From the NCBI GenBank assembly GCA_049366715.1, contig JBMNCQ010000048.1:124001-188000 (forward strand): DNA of 64,000 nucleotides, given 5' to 3'. A model generated the notes under the pieces. It did not search any database. It was given only the letters and a program-made list of their open reading frames with translations, and was not told where the DNA came from. Shown here piece after piece: positions 35,832-44,405 of this stretch. This stretch comes from JBMNCQ01 sp049366715. Lineage in GTDB: Bacteria > Bacillota > Peptococcia > Peptococcales > BICA1-8. Within the stretch, counting starts at the first letter, position 1, and every line of letters starts with the position of its first letter. A program made the position numbers and the translations under genes.

Positions 35832-37718
35832 TCATCCTTGTACGGCGAAGGCCAGCTCTACTTCGTTGCCGTTTTCCCAGCGGCAGTTGAGAATGTAGTA
35901 AAGGACTGCATTATCCTCATATGCCAGAGGAAAAGTATAGAAGGCGGAGTCTTCGTCTGCGGTGGTAGCAAATGATATATTGAGGTCTGTATAGGGATGG
36001 GAGCCGTGCAGCGGAAACCGGTCGAAGGTAAAAGGATCCCGTGTAACGGAAACTTCATCAGGGGCATTCTGAAAAAAGCTGACAATAATTTTCGCTCCTT
36101 CCGGAACGATTTGCGGCGAGCCGTCTGCCTCTGCGAATTGCTGATAAAACACCTGCTGATAGCCGGCCCGGTCATAGATTGTGCCGTTCCATACATTGGG
36201 CAGGATTTGGTAATCGGCTAAACTATTGCTTTCACCGTCTTTCAGCCAGGTGATTTCAACGGGGAGGGCATCGTATGCGGCACCGGTTACCCAGAGCAGG
36301 ATATAAGACTTGGGGTAGTTGTTTTTAATAAACTTTGTTGAATTAAGATCATGGATACGAAGCACATGGGCTTTATAGGTGTCATACCAGTCCTGAGGGT
36401 CACCTGCTTCATAACCGATATTCTCCTCAAAGAGAATTTCTTTGCATAATTTTGCCATGATCTGGCCCTGGAGTCCTCTTTGTCCGCCCTTCTCAAACTC
36501 GGTAAACAAATAAGGCAATGCTTTGACATCCAGAGCGAGAATGGTATCATACTCTGTTTGATGGGCTTTGATATAATCCTGAGGGTTGGAGGATTCCTGG
36601 GGGAGGGACATGATGGTCTGCAGGGCTTTTGCCACTAATCCTGCGGTATTAACAGGTTTTATGACAATCTCAGTGGGTCCGTCGGCCCCGCCGATTATGC
36701 CGGTGGAAAAGTTCTGCACCTCCGCCTCGGTTTTTTCCGGATCAAAGGTCTCTGGGGGATTGGCTGTAAATACCAGGAATGCGGTTACTACCACAGCAAG
36801 GGCAATAAGGATAAGCCCCAAGGCAGGCCTCTGATAACTTACCACGTTTTTTATCCGTGCTTTTACATGATTTTCGCCAAAAGCCAGAGGATTCACAGTG
36901 AAAAATTCTTTTTTCTGTACAGACAAGGTTAGCAGAGAACCGGAATAACCGCCCTTCGCATTGTCACCCAGTTTATGCAGCACGCTTTCGTCACAGGACA
37001 TTTCCAGATCCCGGTTCATGAGGGCAAAGGACAGCCACATTAAGGGATTGAACCAATGGAGGATCAGAGCCAGAAAAGCAAGGGGCTTGATGAGATAATC
37101 CCGCCTGCGGATGTGGGTGCGCTCGTGTTCTAGTATGTAGGTAAGGTCGCTATCTCCAATATTAAGCGGCACATAAATTTGGGGCCGGATAAAGCCGCAG
37201 ACGAAAGCCGTGTCGACGGCATCGGTTTCAAAGACATTGTCTGCTTTGAGCGTTGCGGTTTGAAGTCTTCTTTTGATTTTTACATAGGAAACGATACTGT
37301 AAATTGAGAGCGCAATAACCCCGGCAATCCAGATCAGACTTAAAGCAGCCGGCCAAATTTCCACGGGATTTATACCGGCAGCCGGTAAGACCTGGGGCAG
37401 AGTGTCCATAGTATGATTAATGCCGGCGGGGCCGGACTGCACTGCAGGCATTGACAGCAGCCCGATATTCTGCGGAATGAACTTCATTATTCCTTTACCT
37501 TGCTGTGCATTCAGGTTGACCAGTCTCAAAAAGCTGAAAGCCGCTGCAAAGGAAACGGGGCATACCAGCCTGAAAAACACCGGAAACCAAAGGAGATAGG
37601 AAAAAAGCTTGGGCGCTTTTTTTAACAGCAGACGGATCAGGATGACACCAAGAGCCACATAGGATGCGGTGACGCTCATCTCCAGAATGGTTGTGAACAA
37701 GTCCTGCAAGACGCTCAT
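35832..37718 (-). CDS. BlaR1/MecR1-family M56 zinc metallopeptidase, signal transducer
   Basis: BlaR1-type proteins sense an outside signal and cut a BlaI-type repressor. The 628-residue protein has four membrane helices. The gluzincin motif HERTH is at residues 198-202, with the third ligand in SCDES (Glu244). The membrane-exit helix is at about 300-318. The outer domain is not a recognisable penicillin-binding domain: residues 340-349 read GIIGGADGPTE, a motif known from Na+-translocating decarboxylase beta subunits. The gene overlaps the blaI-like stop by four bases. No beta-lactamase gene is nearby. Confidence 0.88.
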   Translation of the reverse strand: MSVLQDLFTTILEMSVTASYVALGVILIRLLLKKAPKLFSYLLWFPVFFRLVCPVSFAAAFSFLRLVNLNAQQGKGIMKFIPQNIGLLSMPAVQSGPAGINHTMDTLPQVLPAAGINPVEIWPAALSLIWIAGVIALSIYSIVSYVKIKRRLQTATLKADNVFETDAVDTAFVCGFIRPQIYVPLNIGDSDLTYILEHERTHIRRRDYLIKPLAFLALILHWFNPLMWLSFALMNRDLEMSCDESVLHKLGDNAKGGYSGSLLTLSVQKKEFFTVNPLAFGENHVKARIKNVVSYQRPALGLILIALAVVVTAFLVFTANPPETFDPEKTEAEVQNFSTGIIGGADGPTEIVIKPVNTAGLVAKALQTIMSLPQESSNPQDYIKAHQTEYDTILALDVKALPYLFTEFEKGGQRGLQGQIMAKLCKEILFEENIGYEAGDPQDWYDTYKAHVLRIHDLNSTKFIKNNYPKSYILLWVTGAAYDALPVEITWLKDGESNSLADYQILPNVWNGTIYDRAGYQQVFYQQFAEADGSPQIVPEGAKIIVSFFQNAPDEVSVTRDPFTFDRFPLHGSHPYTDLNISFATTADEDSAFYTFPLAYEDNAVLYYILNCRWENGNEVELAFAVQG

Positions 37719-38074
37719 TTTACCGCCTCCTCAATGATTCGTTTCAGTTCCTCGGCCTCCTGGGGGGAGAGCTTTTTTTCATCAAGAAAAGCCGTCAGGA
37801 ATTGGGGCAGCGATCCGGCAAAGGTTTTTTCAACTACAGCGCTGCTTTCATATTTTTGGACATCCTCACATTTTATTAGAGCAGTAACAACTGCATCTTC
37901 ATTTTGCAGGATGCCGCGTTCACAAAGCTTTTTCAATACCGTATAAGTGGTGGATTTCTTCCAGCCCAGCCTGTCTGCACACAGCCGCACAAGCTCTGTG
38001 GAGTTAACCGGCTCGTTTTCCCAGATAATGCTCACGAATTTAAATTCTGCATTGAAGAGTTTATACTTTTCCAT
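37715..38074 (-). CDS. BlaI/MecI-family transcriptional repressor
   Basis: This 119-residue winged-helix repressor (MEKYKLFNAEFKFVSIIWENEPVNSTELV) has the DNA-recognition region GWKKSTTYTVLKKLCERGIL. I chose the ATG at 38074 because AAGGAG is 8 bases upstream. The longer frame from 38152 would run through two palindromic operators. It overlaps the M56 protease gene by ATGA, forming a classical BlaI-BlaR1 pair. Confidence 0.92.
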   Translation of the reverse strand: MEKYKLFNAEFKFVSIIWENEPVNSTELVRLCADRLGWKKSTTYTVLKKLCERGILQNEDAVVTALIKCEDVQKYESSAVVEKTFAGSLPQFLTAFLDEKKLSPQEAEELKRIIEEAVK

Positions 38075-38091
38075 AGAATCATGCTCCTTTG

Positions 38092-38134
38092 GGTCTATCA
38101 AGGTAGACCTTGCTATAAGTCTATTGTAATAGAC
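38092..38134. promoter_or_regulatory. Two palindromic operators upstream of the blaI-like gene
   Basis: GGTCTA and TAGACC bracket 38092-38109, and GTCTATT and AATAGAC bracket 38119-38134. These match the two-fold-symmetric boxes that BlaI/MecI repressors bind. They sit between the ribosome-binding site and the upstream region, so the operon is probably autorepressed. The identity of the binder is inferred. Confidence 0.75.
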
Positions 38135-38457
38135 CTCCTTTGTCAATAACAAGTTATTATTTTAATCAATTTCAGGTAAAAATTTGCAGATATTTTCCGC
38201 TGTGCATCTTTTTCATTAAGTTTGCTCAACGGAATTTTAATTATTTGGTATTGATCTGTTTTCCGGTATTCATTATTGCTATTTTTTTAGACGCAGAAAT
38301 CATCTTATTTGTTCTGGAAAAAAGAGATTTTACATCTAAAGTTATATTCTTATCTACTGCCGGTTTAGTTTATATCATTCAACCAAGAGTCGGTTGTTTA
38401 CAGGATTGAAAAAAAGTATGATGAGGCCACAGGCAACGCAAGGAGGTGACAATCACC
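38135..38457. other. Intergenic region between the divergent repressor and HTH genes
   Basis: This stretch is AT-rich, with no convincing gene. A plus-strand frame at 38140-38409 has no ribosome-binding site. A strong ribosome-binding site (AAGGAGGTG, 38441-38449) belongs to the downstream gene. Confidence 0.6.
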
Positions 38458-39381
38458 ATGGTTCATGAGAATTTGTCGAAAATGGCTCAATTTATTTCAG
38501 AATTGAGAAAAGAAAAAAAGCTAACCCAAAAAGAATTAGCAGAGCAATTAGGGGTTACAGATAAAGCTGTGTCAAAATGGGAACGCGGATTGAGCTGTCC
38601 TGACATCTCGCTATTGTCAAAACTCTCCCAGGTGTTAGGTGTCACAACAAGTGAATTGCTAAACGGTGAAAAATCAGAGCCTTCTGCCCCGGAAGTAGAA
38701 GCTATGGTTGAAACAACACTTCAATATGCTGATACCGCGACAAAAAGCGTGATCGCAAGAAACATACGATGGAAATATATCGCTATAGTATCTGGCGTTT
38801 CTTTGTTGGGCGTTCTTGTTTTTATAGGATGCAATTGGGCCATTGACAGGGGCTTGGGATGGTCTGTTCTACCGCTGAATATAACAGTGTTTATTTGGCT
38901 GGCTGTGTTGTCAGGCGCATTTGTTATGGAAAAAAATAAGACAGCTTCTTTATTGCTTTGTGGATTTATTATTTTTATAACGACATTTTATTATTCTGCT
39001 TTGCAGCAAAGTCCGACAAGAGATACCGGCACCTTTAATGGTTTTCCGGATGATTATATTCCTCATTACACTATCATTTTAGTTATGTTGATCGTTTCTG
39101 TTACAGGAGCAGTGACTTCATTCTTGCTTCAAAACAAAAGGACTTCTAATGATAAGATTTTTCTTTTTATGACAGGAAGTATAACCCTTATGATATTATC
39201 CGTTCTTACCGTGCCGGCAGTTATGGATTACGTTGACATCAACGGTCTTGGCGTAAAGGGGCAATTTACAATTCTCATCCTACTCACATTTTTGATCAAT
39301 TGCGTTTCATTAGTCTTATTGGCAAAATGTTATAAAAAGCAGATTGCAGAGAGAAAGCAGGCCGGCGGTGATACTGCCTAA
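38458..39381 (+). CDS. XRE-family HTH protein with C-terminal membrane domain
   Basis: The N-terminal 60 residues form a Cro/CI helix-turn-helix (LRKEKKLTQKELAEQLGVTD and KAVSKWERGLSCPDISLLSK). About seven hydrophobic segments follow from residue 105 onward. Such membrane-tethered regulators are common in clostridia, and their signals are mostly unknown. The ATG at 38458 has AAGGAGGTG at good spacing; a GTG at 38446 is inside the ribosome-binding site. It is divergent from the BlaI/BlaR1-like block, and the two could share control, but this is inference. Confidence 0.85.
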   Translation: MVHENLSKMAQFISELRKEKKLTQKELAEQLGVTDKAVSKWERGLSCPDISLLSKLSQVLGVTTSELLNGEKSEPSAPEVEAMVETTLQYADTATKSVIARNIRWKYIAIVSGVSLLGVLVFIGCNWAIDRGLGWSVLPLNITVFIWLAVLSGAFVMEKNKTASLLLCGFIIFITTFYYSALQQSPTRDTGTFNGFPDDYIPHYTIILVMLIVSVTGAVTSFLLQNKRTSNDKIFLFMTGSITLMILSVLTVPAVMDYVDINGLGVKGQFTILILLTFLINCVSLVLLAKCYKKQIAERKQAGGDTA

Positions 39382-39434
39382 CGGGAATTGAAAAGTCGTT
39401 GTTTAACGGCGGAAAAAATTAACGGATAAAGCGC

Positions 39435-39455
39435 GGGGACGGTTCTTCTGCTTCC
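39435..39455 (-). repeat. Dispersed repeat copy (reverse orientation)
   Basis: Read on the minus strand this is GGAAGCAGAAGAACCGTCCC. It closely matches two plus-strand copies at 43220-43239 and 43302-43322, all in intergenic DNA. Confidence 0.7.
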
Positions 39456-39633
39456 AAAAAGGAATCGTTCAGAATGGTAAAAAAAGCAAAATGAAGTGCG
39501 GCATAGATATAACATGACTGGAAAATTGTTAAACGGAAAAGTGCCGCATACATATAAAATCTAAACCTGGCCGATAATAATCTTATCTACAAGCTATGGT
39601 TAAAGAATTTATTATGAAAGGCGGGGATATGCT

Positions 39634-39873
39634 TTGGATATTAAAGCTTTTTTAAATAAAGAAAAATGTGAACGCTGCGGGCAGAATTTGACTGCTAAAA
39701 CTATGAGTTACTTCAATACCGATACGATCTGCTTGGAATGTAGCGAAAAGGAGAAACAACACCCCCTTTATGAACATGCGGTACAAAAAGACAGGGCAGA
39801 ATTTGCAGATGGTAATTACTATTATGATGGTTTATATGCCGGAATCAATTATGAAGATATACCTAGTAAATAG
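39634..39873 (+). CDS. Small zinc-ribbon-like protein of unknown function
   Basis: The 79-residue protein has two Cys pairs, CERC at residues 12-15 and CLEC at about 33-36, with a likely zinc site. A Tyr-rich C-terminal part follows (YYYDGLYAGINYEDI). I do not recognise the family; phage and mobile-element proteins often look like this. The start is TTG at 39634 behind GGCGGGG. Confidence 0.7.
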   Translation: MDIKAFLNKEKCERCGQNLTAKTMSYFNTDTICLECSEKEKQHPLYEHAVQKDRAEFADGNYYYDGLYAGINYEDIPSK

Positions 39874-39917
39874 TAGATACATTATGTAAAACTTTTCACC
39901 GGGAGAAATTCTTAATA

Positions 39918-39946
39918 TTGACAGAAAATAAGTATTGCTGTAAACT
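39918..39946 (+). promoter_or_regulatory. Promoter of the riboswitch-controlled ATPase
   Basis: TTGACA at 39918-39923 and TAAACT at 39941-39946 are 17 bases apart. Transcription would begin about 10-15 bases before the aptamer. Confidence 0.75.
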
Positions 39947-39966
39947 TTATAGCAAATAGAATATTC

Positions 39967-40086
39967 GGTTGAAGGGGAGTAGCTCTACAGTAAAGTCGTC
40001 ATTGCGAGTCTGATGGCTCCGGCTTTATTGTCAACGAAATTTACGTTGCTTGCAAGACCTTTACCTAAAATAGGTAAAGGTCTTTT
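39967..40086 (+). ncRNA. yybP-ykoY manganese riboswitch with first intrinsic terminator
   Basis: The aptamer has the family hallmarks GGGGAGTAG (39974-39982), AAGTCGTCATT, GGCTTTATTGTCAACGAAAT and GCAAGACCTTTACC. These agree closely with the Mn2+-sensing yybP-ykoY class. P1 pairs GGTTGAAGG (39967-39975) with CCTTTACC (40058-40065). The 3' P1 strand is also half of a 14-base-pair terminator (40054-40067 with 40071-40084). Mn2+ binding should therefore keep transcription on. It leads into a P-type ATPase gene. Confidence 0.93.
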
Positions 40087-40093
40087 CATATAT

Positions 40094-40140
40094 AAACCGG
40101 TCTTTACCAACAAATCTGGTAAGGCCGGTTTATTTGTTTA
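40094..40140 (+). terminator. Second terminator downstream of the Mn2+ riboswitch
   Basis: AAACCGG...CTTTACCA (40094-40109) pairs with TGGTAAGGCCGGTTT (40117-40131) and is followed by a T-rich tail. The stem contains CTTTACC, which can instead pair with GGTAAAG of the first terminator (40073-40079). The two hairpins are therefore mutually exclusive in part. Confidence 0.75.
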
Positions 40141-40323
40141 TCATTATTTAAATTCAACTGGAGGTGAAAAATCGCGAATTCATTATTCAGCAGGTAAAAA
40201 TTAGGGTAGTAGGTAATAATTACTGATCTGTCAGTTATATTTCCAGAAGCTTTATGTATGATCAGTTAAGAAAAATTAAATACTATGACAAGAAAGAATG
40301 GGGGAAAAGGAGGTTTTTTAAAT

Positions 40324-43038
40324 ATGGCTGAAAAAAAGTGGTATTCCTTGGATATTTCTCAGACTGCTGCAGAACTTAAAACTGATTTAGAAAAAGGTCT
40401 TCCCCAAGAAGAATCTGCAAACCGTCTGACCATTTATGGGCCAAATGCTTTGGAAGAGGCTCCGCCCAGAAGTTTAATTTCTATGTTTATTGAGCAAATG
40501 AAAGAAGTGCTGGTTTTAATTCTGATTGGGGCGGCTTTAGTGTCGGGGGCCTTAGGTGAATGGGAAGATACGATCGTTATTTTAATTATCGTTATTATAA
40601 ATGCCGCTCTGGGTGTTTATCAAGAGAATAAAGCAGAGCAGGCTTTAAAGGCCTTGAAAGAGATGACGAAGGCGTCTGTAAAGGTAGTGAGGGACGGCGA
40701 GATAAACCAACTGGAAGTAGATGCATTGGTTCCTGGTGATATCGTGATTTTAGATACAGGGGACTCAATTCCCGCTGATGCCAGGCTTATTGAAGCAGCT
40801 TCCTTGAGGGTCAATGAAGCCGCTTTAACCGGTGAATCGGTTCCCGCAGAAAAAAACTTAAATGTAATAGATAAAGAGGATGTCTCTATCGGTGACCGTA
40901 CGAACATGGTTTTTAAGGGCACTGCTGTAACGGCAGGCCGCGGAAAAGCTTTAATCGTAGAGACCGGTATGAAAACGCAATTAGGCCGCATAGCGCAGAT
41001 GCTTCAGGAAGCACCTAATGAAGCAACACCTTTACAGCGGCAGTTAGCTAAACTGGGTAAAATATTAGGGATAGCCGCCGCTGCTATTGTCGCAGTAGTT
41101 TTTATCGCAGGGCTTCTTAGAGGGGAAGAAATTGTTGAAATGTTTATGACGGCGATAGCCTTGGCTGTAGCAGCAATTCCGGAGGGTTTACCTTCAGTAG
41201 TAACGATCGTTTTAGCCCTTGGCGTTACTCGGATGAGTAAAAGAAATGCCATTATCAGAAAATTACCGGCCGTTGAAACTTTAGGTGTAGCCACTTATAT
41301 TTGTTCTGATAAGACCGGAACTCTGACTAAGAATGAAATGACCGTTACCGGTATTTATGTTAATCATGAATTATTAAGGGTTTCGGGAATTGGTTATGAG
41401 CCCCGGGGTGATTTTTCAAAAGAGAAAGGTCAGAAAATTGCTCCCCTGGAAGATAAAAGTATTGAGTTTATGTTATCAGGGGGCGCCTTAAATAGTGATG
41501 CACGCTTAAGTTATACGGATAACCGTTATCAGATCATTGGTGACCCTACTGAAGGGGCCTTGGTCGTGGCGGCAGAAAAAGCGGGCTTAAAAAAGAATGA
41601 TCTTGAGAGGAAGTATCCGCGCATAGAGGAAATCCCCTTTGACTCGGCCCGGAAAATGATGACCACTTTTCATAAGCTGGAGCAAGAAATCGTTTCACTA
41701 ACCAAAGGAGCGCCGGATGTTCTTTTGGCAAGGTGTCGCGAACTTATGACAGAGCAAGGGAAGATTCCTTTAAATGAGGAAATGCAATCCAAGCTGTTAG
41801 AGGTTAACTCAAAGCTGGCATCTCAAGGGCAGAGGGTTTTAGCTTTGGCTGTCCGTAAATGGTCCGAAAAACCGGAAAACCCAACTTCAGATACCGTAGA
41901 AAAAGACCTGGTTTTTATCGGATTTTATTCAATAATCGACCCGGCCCGGGAAGAAGTTAAAGATGCTGTGGCTGTGGCCCGCACGGCAGGAATTAGAACA
42001 GTTATGATAACCGGTGACCACCAGGATACGGCAGTTGCCATTGCCAAAGAACTGGATATCTGGCGGAAGGGTGACGGCATTTTAACCGGTGTGAAATTGG
42101 AAAAAATGAGTGAAGAACAGTTAAAGGAACATGTCTTAAAAACAACAGTCTATGCCAGAGTTTCTCCGGAGCATAAGCTCAGGATAGTTGATGCTTTAAA
42201 AGCCCATGGTCATGTAGTGGCAATGACCGGCGACGGTGTTAATGATGCTCCTGCTTTGAAACGGGCCGATATCGGTTCTGCTATGGGTATAACCGGGACG
42301 GAGGTTTCCAAAGAAGCTTCCGATATGGTTCTTTTGGATGATAATTTCGCGACGATTGTCAATGCTGTCGAAGAAGGAAGAACTATTTATAACAATATCA
42401 GAAAATCCATCCAATATTTATTATCTTGTAACACAGGTGAAATCGTAGCGATTTTTTCCGCTATTATTTTAGGTTTAGGCAGTCCTCTGACACCTATTCA
42501 GATTCTTTGGTTAAACCTGGTAACCGATGGTCCGCCCGCTTTAGCACTAGGTCTAGAGCCGCCGGAGAAAGGGGTAATGCGGCAAAAACCACGTAATCCC
42601 CGGGAAACAGTTTTTGCCGGTGGCGTGGGTAAAGATATTTTAATTCTGGGTGCAACAATTGGTTTAATCTCTCTAGCCAGTTATTGGCTGGCTTTACAAT
42701 GGGGCCGAACAATAGAAGAAGCTCATACGATGGCATTTGTAACTATGGCCTTTTCCCAGTTGGTTCATTCTTTTAATGTACGGAGTTTAGATAAATCAAT
42801 TTTTAAAACGGGAATTGTTTCAAATAAAGCCTTAGTTGCTGCATTTGGAGTGTCCGCAGCTTTACAATTAGCAGCAATTTATATTCCTTTTTTACGGGAT
42901 GTTTTTGAGACGGCTTTACTCCAAACCAGTGATCTTTTAGTTGCTTTGGGCTTAAGTCTGGTTCCCCTGCTGATTTCAGAGGTAATCAAGTTATTTAAAA
43001 AAGAAAATACTGCAGTAGTTAGAGTACAACCAAGCTAA
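40324..43038 (+). CDS. P-type cation ATPase (Ca2+/Mn2+ family, type II)
   Basis: The 904-residue pump resembles SERCA/PMR1-type ATPases. It has TGES (169-172), the phosphorylation site DKTGT (Asp329), the membrane motif PEGLP (286-290), and MTGDGVNDAPALKRADIG in the hinge. Membrane segments also carry NxxE (LLSCNTGEIVAIF) and NLVTDGPPALALG, which provide ion-site residues. The ATG at 40324 has AAAGGAGG upstream. Control by an Mn2+ riboswitch argues that Mn2+ efflux is its physiological role, although sequence annotation would call it a calcium ATPase. Confidence 0.93.
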   Translation: MAEKKWYSLDISQTAAELKTDLEKGLPQEESANRLTIYGPNALEEAPPRSLISMFIEQMKEVLVLILIGAALVSGALGEWEDTIVILIIVIINAALGVYQENKAEQALKALKEMTKASVKVVRDGEINQLEVDALVPGDIVILDTGDSIPADARLIEAASLRVNEAALTGESVPAEKNLNVIDKEDVSIGDRTNMVFKGTAVTAGRGKALIVETGMKTQLGRIAQMLQEAPNEATPLQRQLAKLGKILGIAAAAIVAVVFIAGLLRGEEIVEMFMTAIALAVAAIPEGLPSVVTIVLALGVTRMSKRNAIIRKLPAVETLGVATYICSDKTGTLTKNEMTVTGIYVNHELLRVSGIGYEPRGDFSKEKGQKIAPLEDKSIEFMLSGGALNSDARLSYTDNRYQIIGDPTEGALVVAAEKAGLKKNDLERKYPRIEEIPFDSARKMMTTFHKLEQEIVSLTKGAPDVLLARCRELMTEQGKIPLNEEMQSKLLEVNSKLASQGQRVLALAVRKWSEKPENPTSDTVEKDLVFIGFYSIIDPAREEVKDAVAVARTAGIRTVMITGDHQDTAVAIAKELDIWRKGDGILTGVKLEKMSEEQLKEHVLKTTVYARVSPEHKLRIVDALKAHGHVVAMTGDGVNDAPALKRADIGSAMGITGTEVSKEASDMVLLDDNFATIVNAVEEGRTIYNNIRKSIQYLLSCNTGEIVAIFSAIILGLGSPLTPIQILWLNLVTDGPPALALGLEPPEKGVMRQKPRNPRETVFAGGVGKDILILGATIGLISLASYWLALQWGRTIEEAHTMAFVTMAFSQLVHSFNVRSLDKSIFKTGIVSNKALVAAFGVSAALQLAAIYIPFLRDVFETALLQTSDLLVALGLSLVPLLISEVIKLFKKENTAVVRVQPS

Positions 43039-43042
43039 AGAA

Positions 43043-43088
43043 AACTGCCCATTCAGCCATATTCCACCGGCTGAGTGGGCAGTTGTTT
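43043..43088 (+). terminator. Terminator after the P-type ATPase
   Basis: AACTGCCCATTCAGCC pairs with GGCTGAGTGGGCAGTT, with one mismatch, around a ten-base loop and leads into a T-rich tail. Confidence 0.8.
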
Positions 43089-43219
43089 TGCGGCTTCTAT
43101 TGGGCGCTGGCCGGTACATCCTAAGGAAGGGAGAAAAGTGCATTGATATTTACATCAGGGATTTTTATCATGTGCTGTCCCGTTTTTGTTGTGTATATAT
43201 GTCCGGTGGTGCAAATTAA

Positions 43220-43322
43220 GGAAGCAAAAGAACCGTCCCTGAGCTTCCCCTGTCCCTGAGCTTCCCCTGAGCTTCCCGTTCAGTCCGGCAGCAAAAATCA
43301 AGGAAGCAGGAGAACCGTCCCC
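43220..43322 (+). repeat. Dispersed repeat cluster with two copies of GGAAGC...ACCGTCCC
   Basis: GGAAGCAAAAGAACCGTCCC at 43220-43239 and a near-identical copy at 43302-43322 flank tandem TGAGCTTCCCC words (43239-43277). A third, reversed copy is at 39435-39455, 3.8 kb upstream. The rest of the 43089-43439 gap shows no gene. Confidence 0.7.
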
Positions 43323-43439
43323 GTGTTTTCTTTCCGTTTTAAATAAATATTTTTAAGTTGTCCTTAAATAAGGCAGGAGCTTTTAATGCCTTGTAGAATT
43401 TATTATTACTTTGCAAAGATAGAGAGGAGTAGTTTTGGA

Positions 43440-44405
43440 ATGGCGCAGGAAGATTTTAAAGAAAAAGTGTATCCTCTAATAAACCAGTTGAAAAAACAAA
43501 TTACCTCTGTCGTAATAGGAAAAGATGAAGCGGTAGAATTGGCTTTGGCGGCGTTTTTAGCCCAAGGGCATGTTTTAGTTGAAGATATGCCGGGAACGGG
43601 AAAAACTACTCTCGCTAAAACTATTGCCCGGTCCTTGGGATGTGATTATAATCGTATTCAGTTTACTCCTGATCTTATGCCTTCTGATGTAACGGGGATG
43701 AATTATTATAATACCAAGTCCGGGGAGTTTGAATTTCGTCCGGGACCTGTCTTTACCAATATTTTATTAGCTGATGAAATTAACCGCACTACTCCCCGGA
43801 CCCAGTCTGCATTATTAGAAGCTATGGAAGAAAAGCAGATCACAGTTGACGGTGTCACCCGGTCCCTTGAGCGGCCTTTTCTTGTTTTAGCAACGCAAAA
43901 TCCTGTTGAAACGGAAGGTACTTTTATTTTACCTTATGCCCAGCTTGACCGTTTCCTGTTGAAAATCAAGCTTGGTTATCCCCAGAGGTCAGATGAAACC
44001 ATAATTTTAAACAAGCATGCTTTCGGCAATATTCTGGAAAGTATAGAGCCTGTTTTAAATCCTCTCCTGGCGGCAAAGCTTCAGGAAAGCACGGAGCATG
44101 TTTATCTGGCTGATTCACTGGTAGAATATATTTTGGATTTGGTAGAAGCAACCCGTAAACATGCGGCAATTGAATTGGCCCTAAGTCCCAGGGCCTCCAT
44201 AAGCATGGTTAAAGCAGCTAAAGCGGTGGCCCTGCTAAAGGGCAGAGAGTACGTGATACCCGATGATGTCAGGCTGTTATGTATACCGGTATTGGCCCAC
44301 CGTCTGAAATTAAGGAAACAGGAAAAATATAAAGGTCTGGAAGCGGATACTTTTCTCCGGCAGCTTATGGAAAAGCTGCCCCTTCCTCTAAAGGAACGGG
44401 AATAA
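43440..44405 (+). CDS. MoxR-family AAA+ ATPase
   Basis: This 321-residue ATPase has Walker A MPGTGKTTLAK (about 50-60) and Walker B ILLADEINRTTPRTQSALLEAM. MoxR ATPases act as chaperones that assemble or activate partners, here presumably the DUF58 and membrane proteins encoded just downstream. The ATG at 43440 follows GAGGAG. It ends one base into the next gene's start (TAATG). Confidence 0.93.
   Translation: MAQEDFKEKVYPLINQLKKQITSVVIGKDEAVELALAAFLAQGHVLVEDMPGTGKTTLAKTIARSLGCDYNRIQFTPDLMPSDVTGMNYYNTKSGEFEFRPGPVFTNILLADEINRTTPRTQSALLEAMEEKQITVDGVTRSLERPFLVLATQNPVETEGTFILPYAQLDRFLLKIKLGYPQRSDETIILNKHAFGNILESIEPVLNPLLAAKLQESTEHVYLADSLVEYILDLVEATRKHAAIELALSPRASISMVKAAKAVALLKGREYVIPDDVRLLCIPVLAHRLKLRKQEKYKGLEADTFLRQLMEKLPLPLKERE

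Noticed and set aside
38140..38409. Plus-strand frame of 89 codons before the HTH gene
   Set aside because: It starts without a ribosome-binding site beside the BlaI-type operators, and its composition follows the AT-rich intergenic DNA.
40620..41294. Two minus-strand frames of about 100 codons in the ATPase gene
   Set aside because: They are antisense shadows of a strongly conserved P-type ATPase.
43239..43280. Possible start of a CRISPR-like array (TGAGCTTCCCC words)
   Set aside because: The units are only about 11 bases, irregularly spaced and limited to three. This fits local slippage in a REP-like element better.
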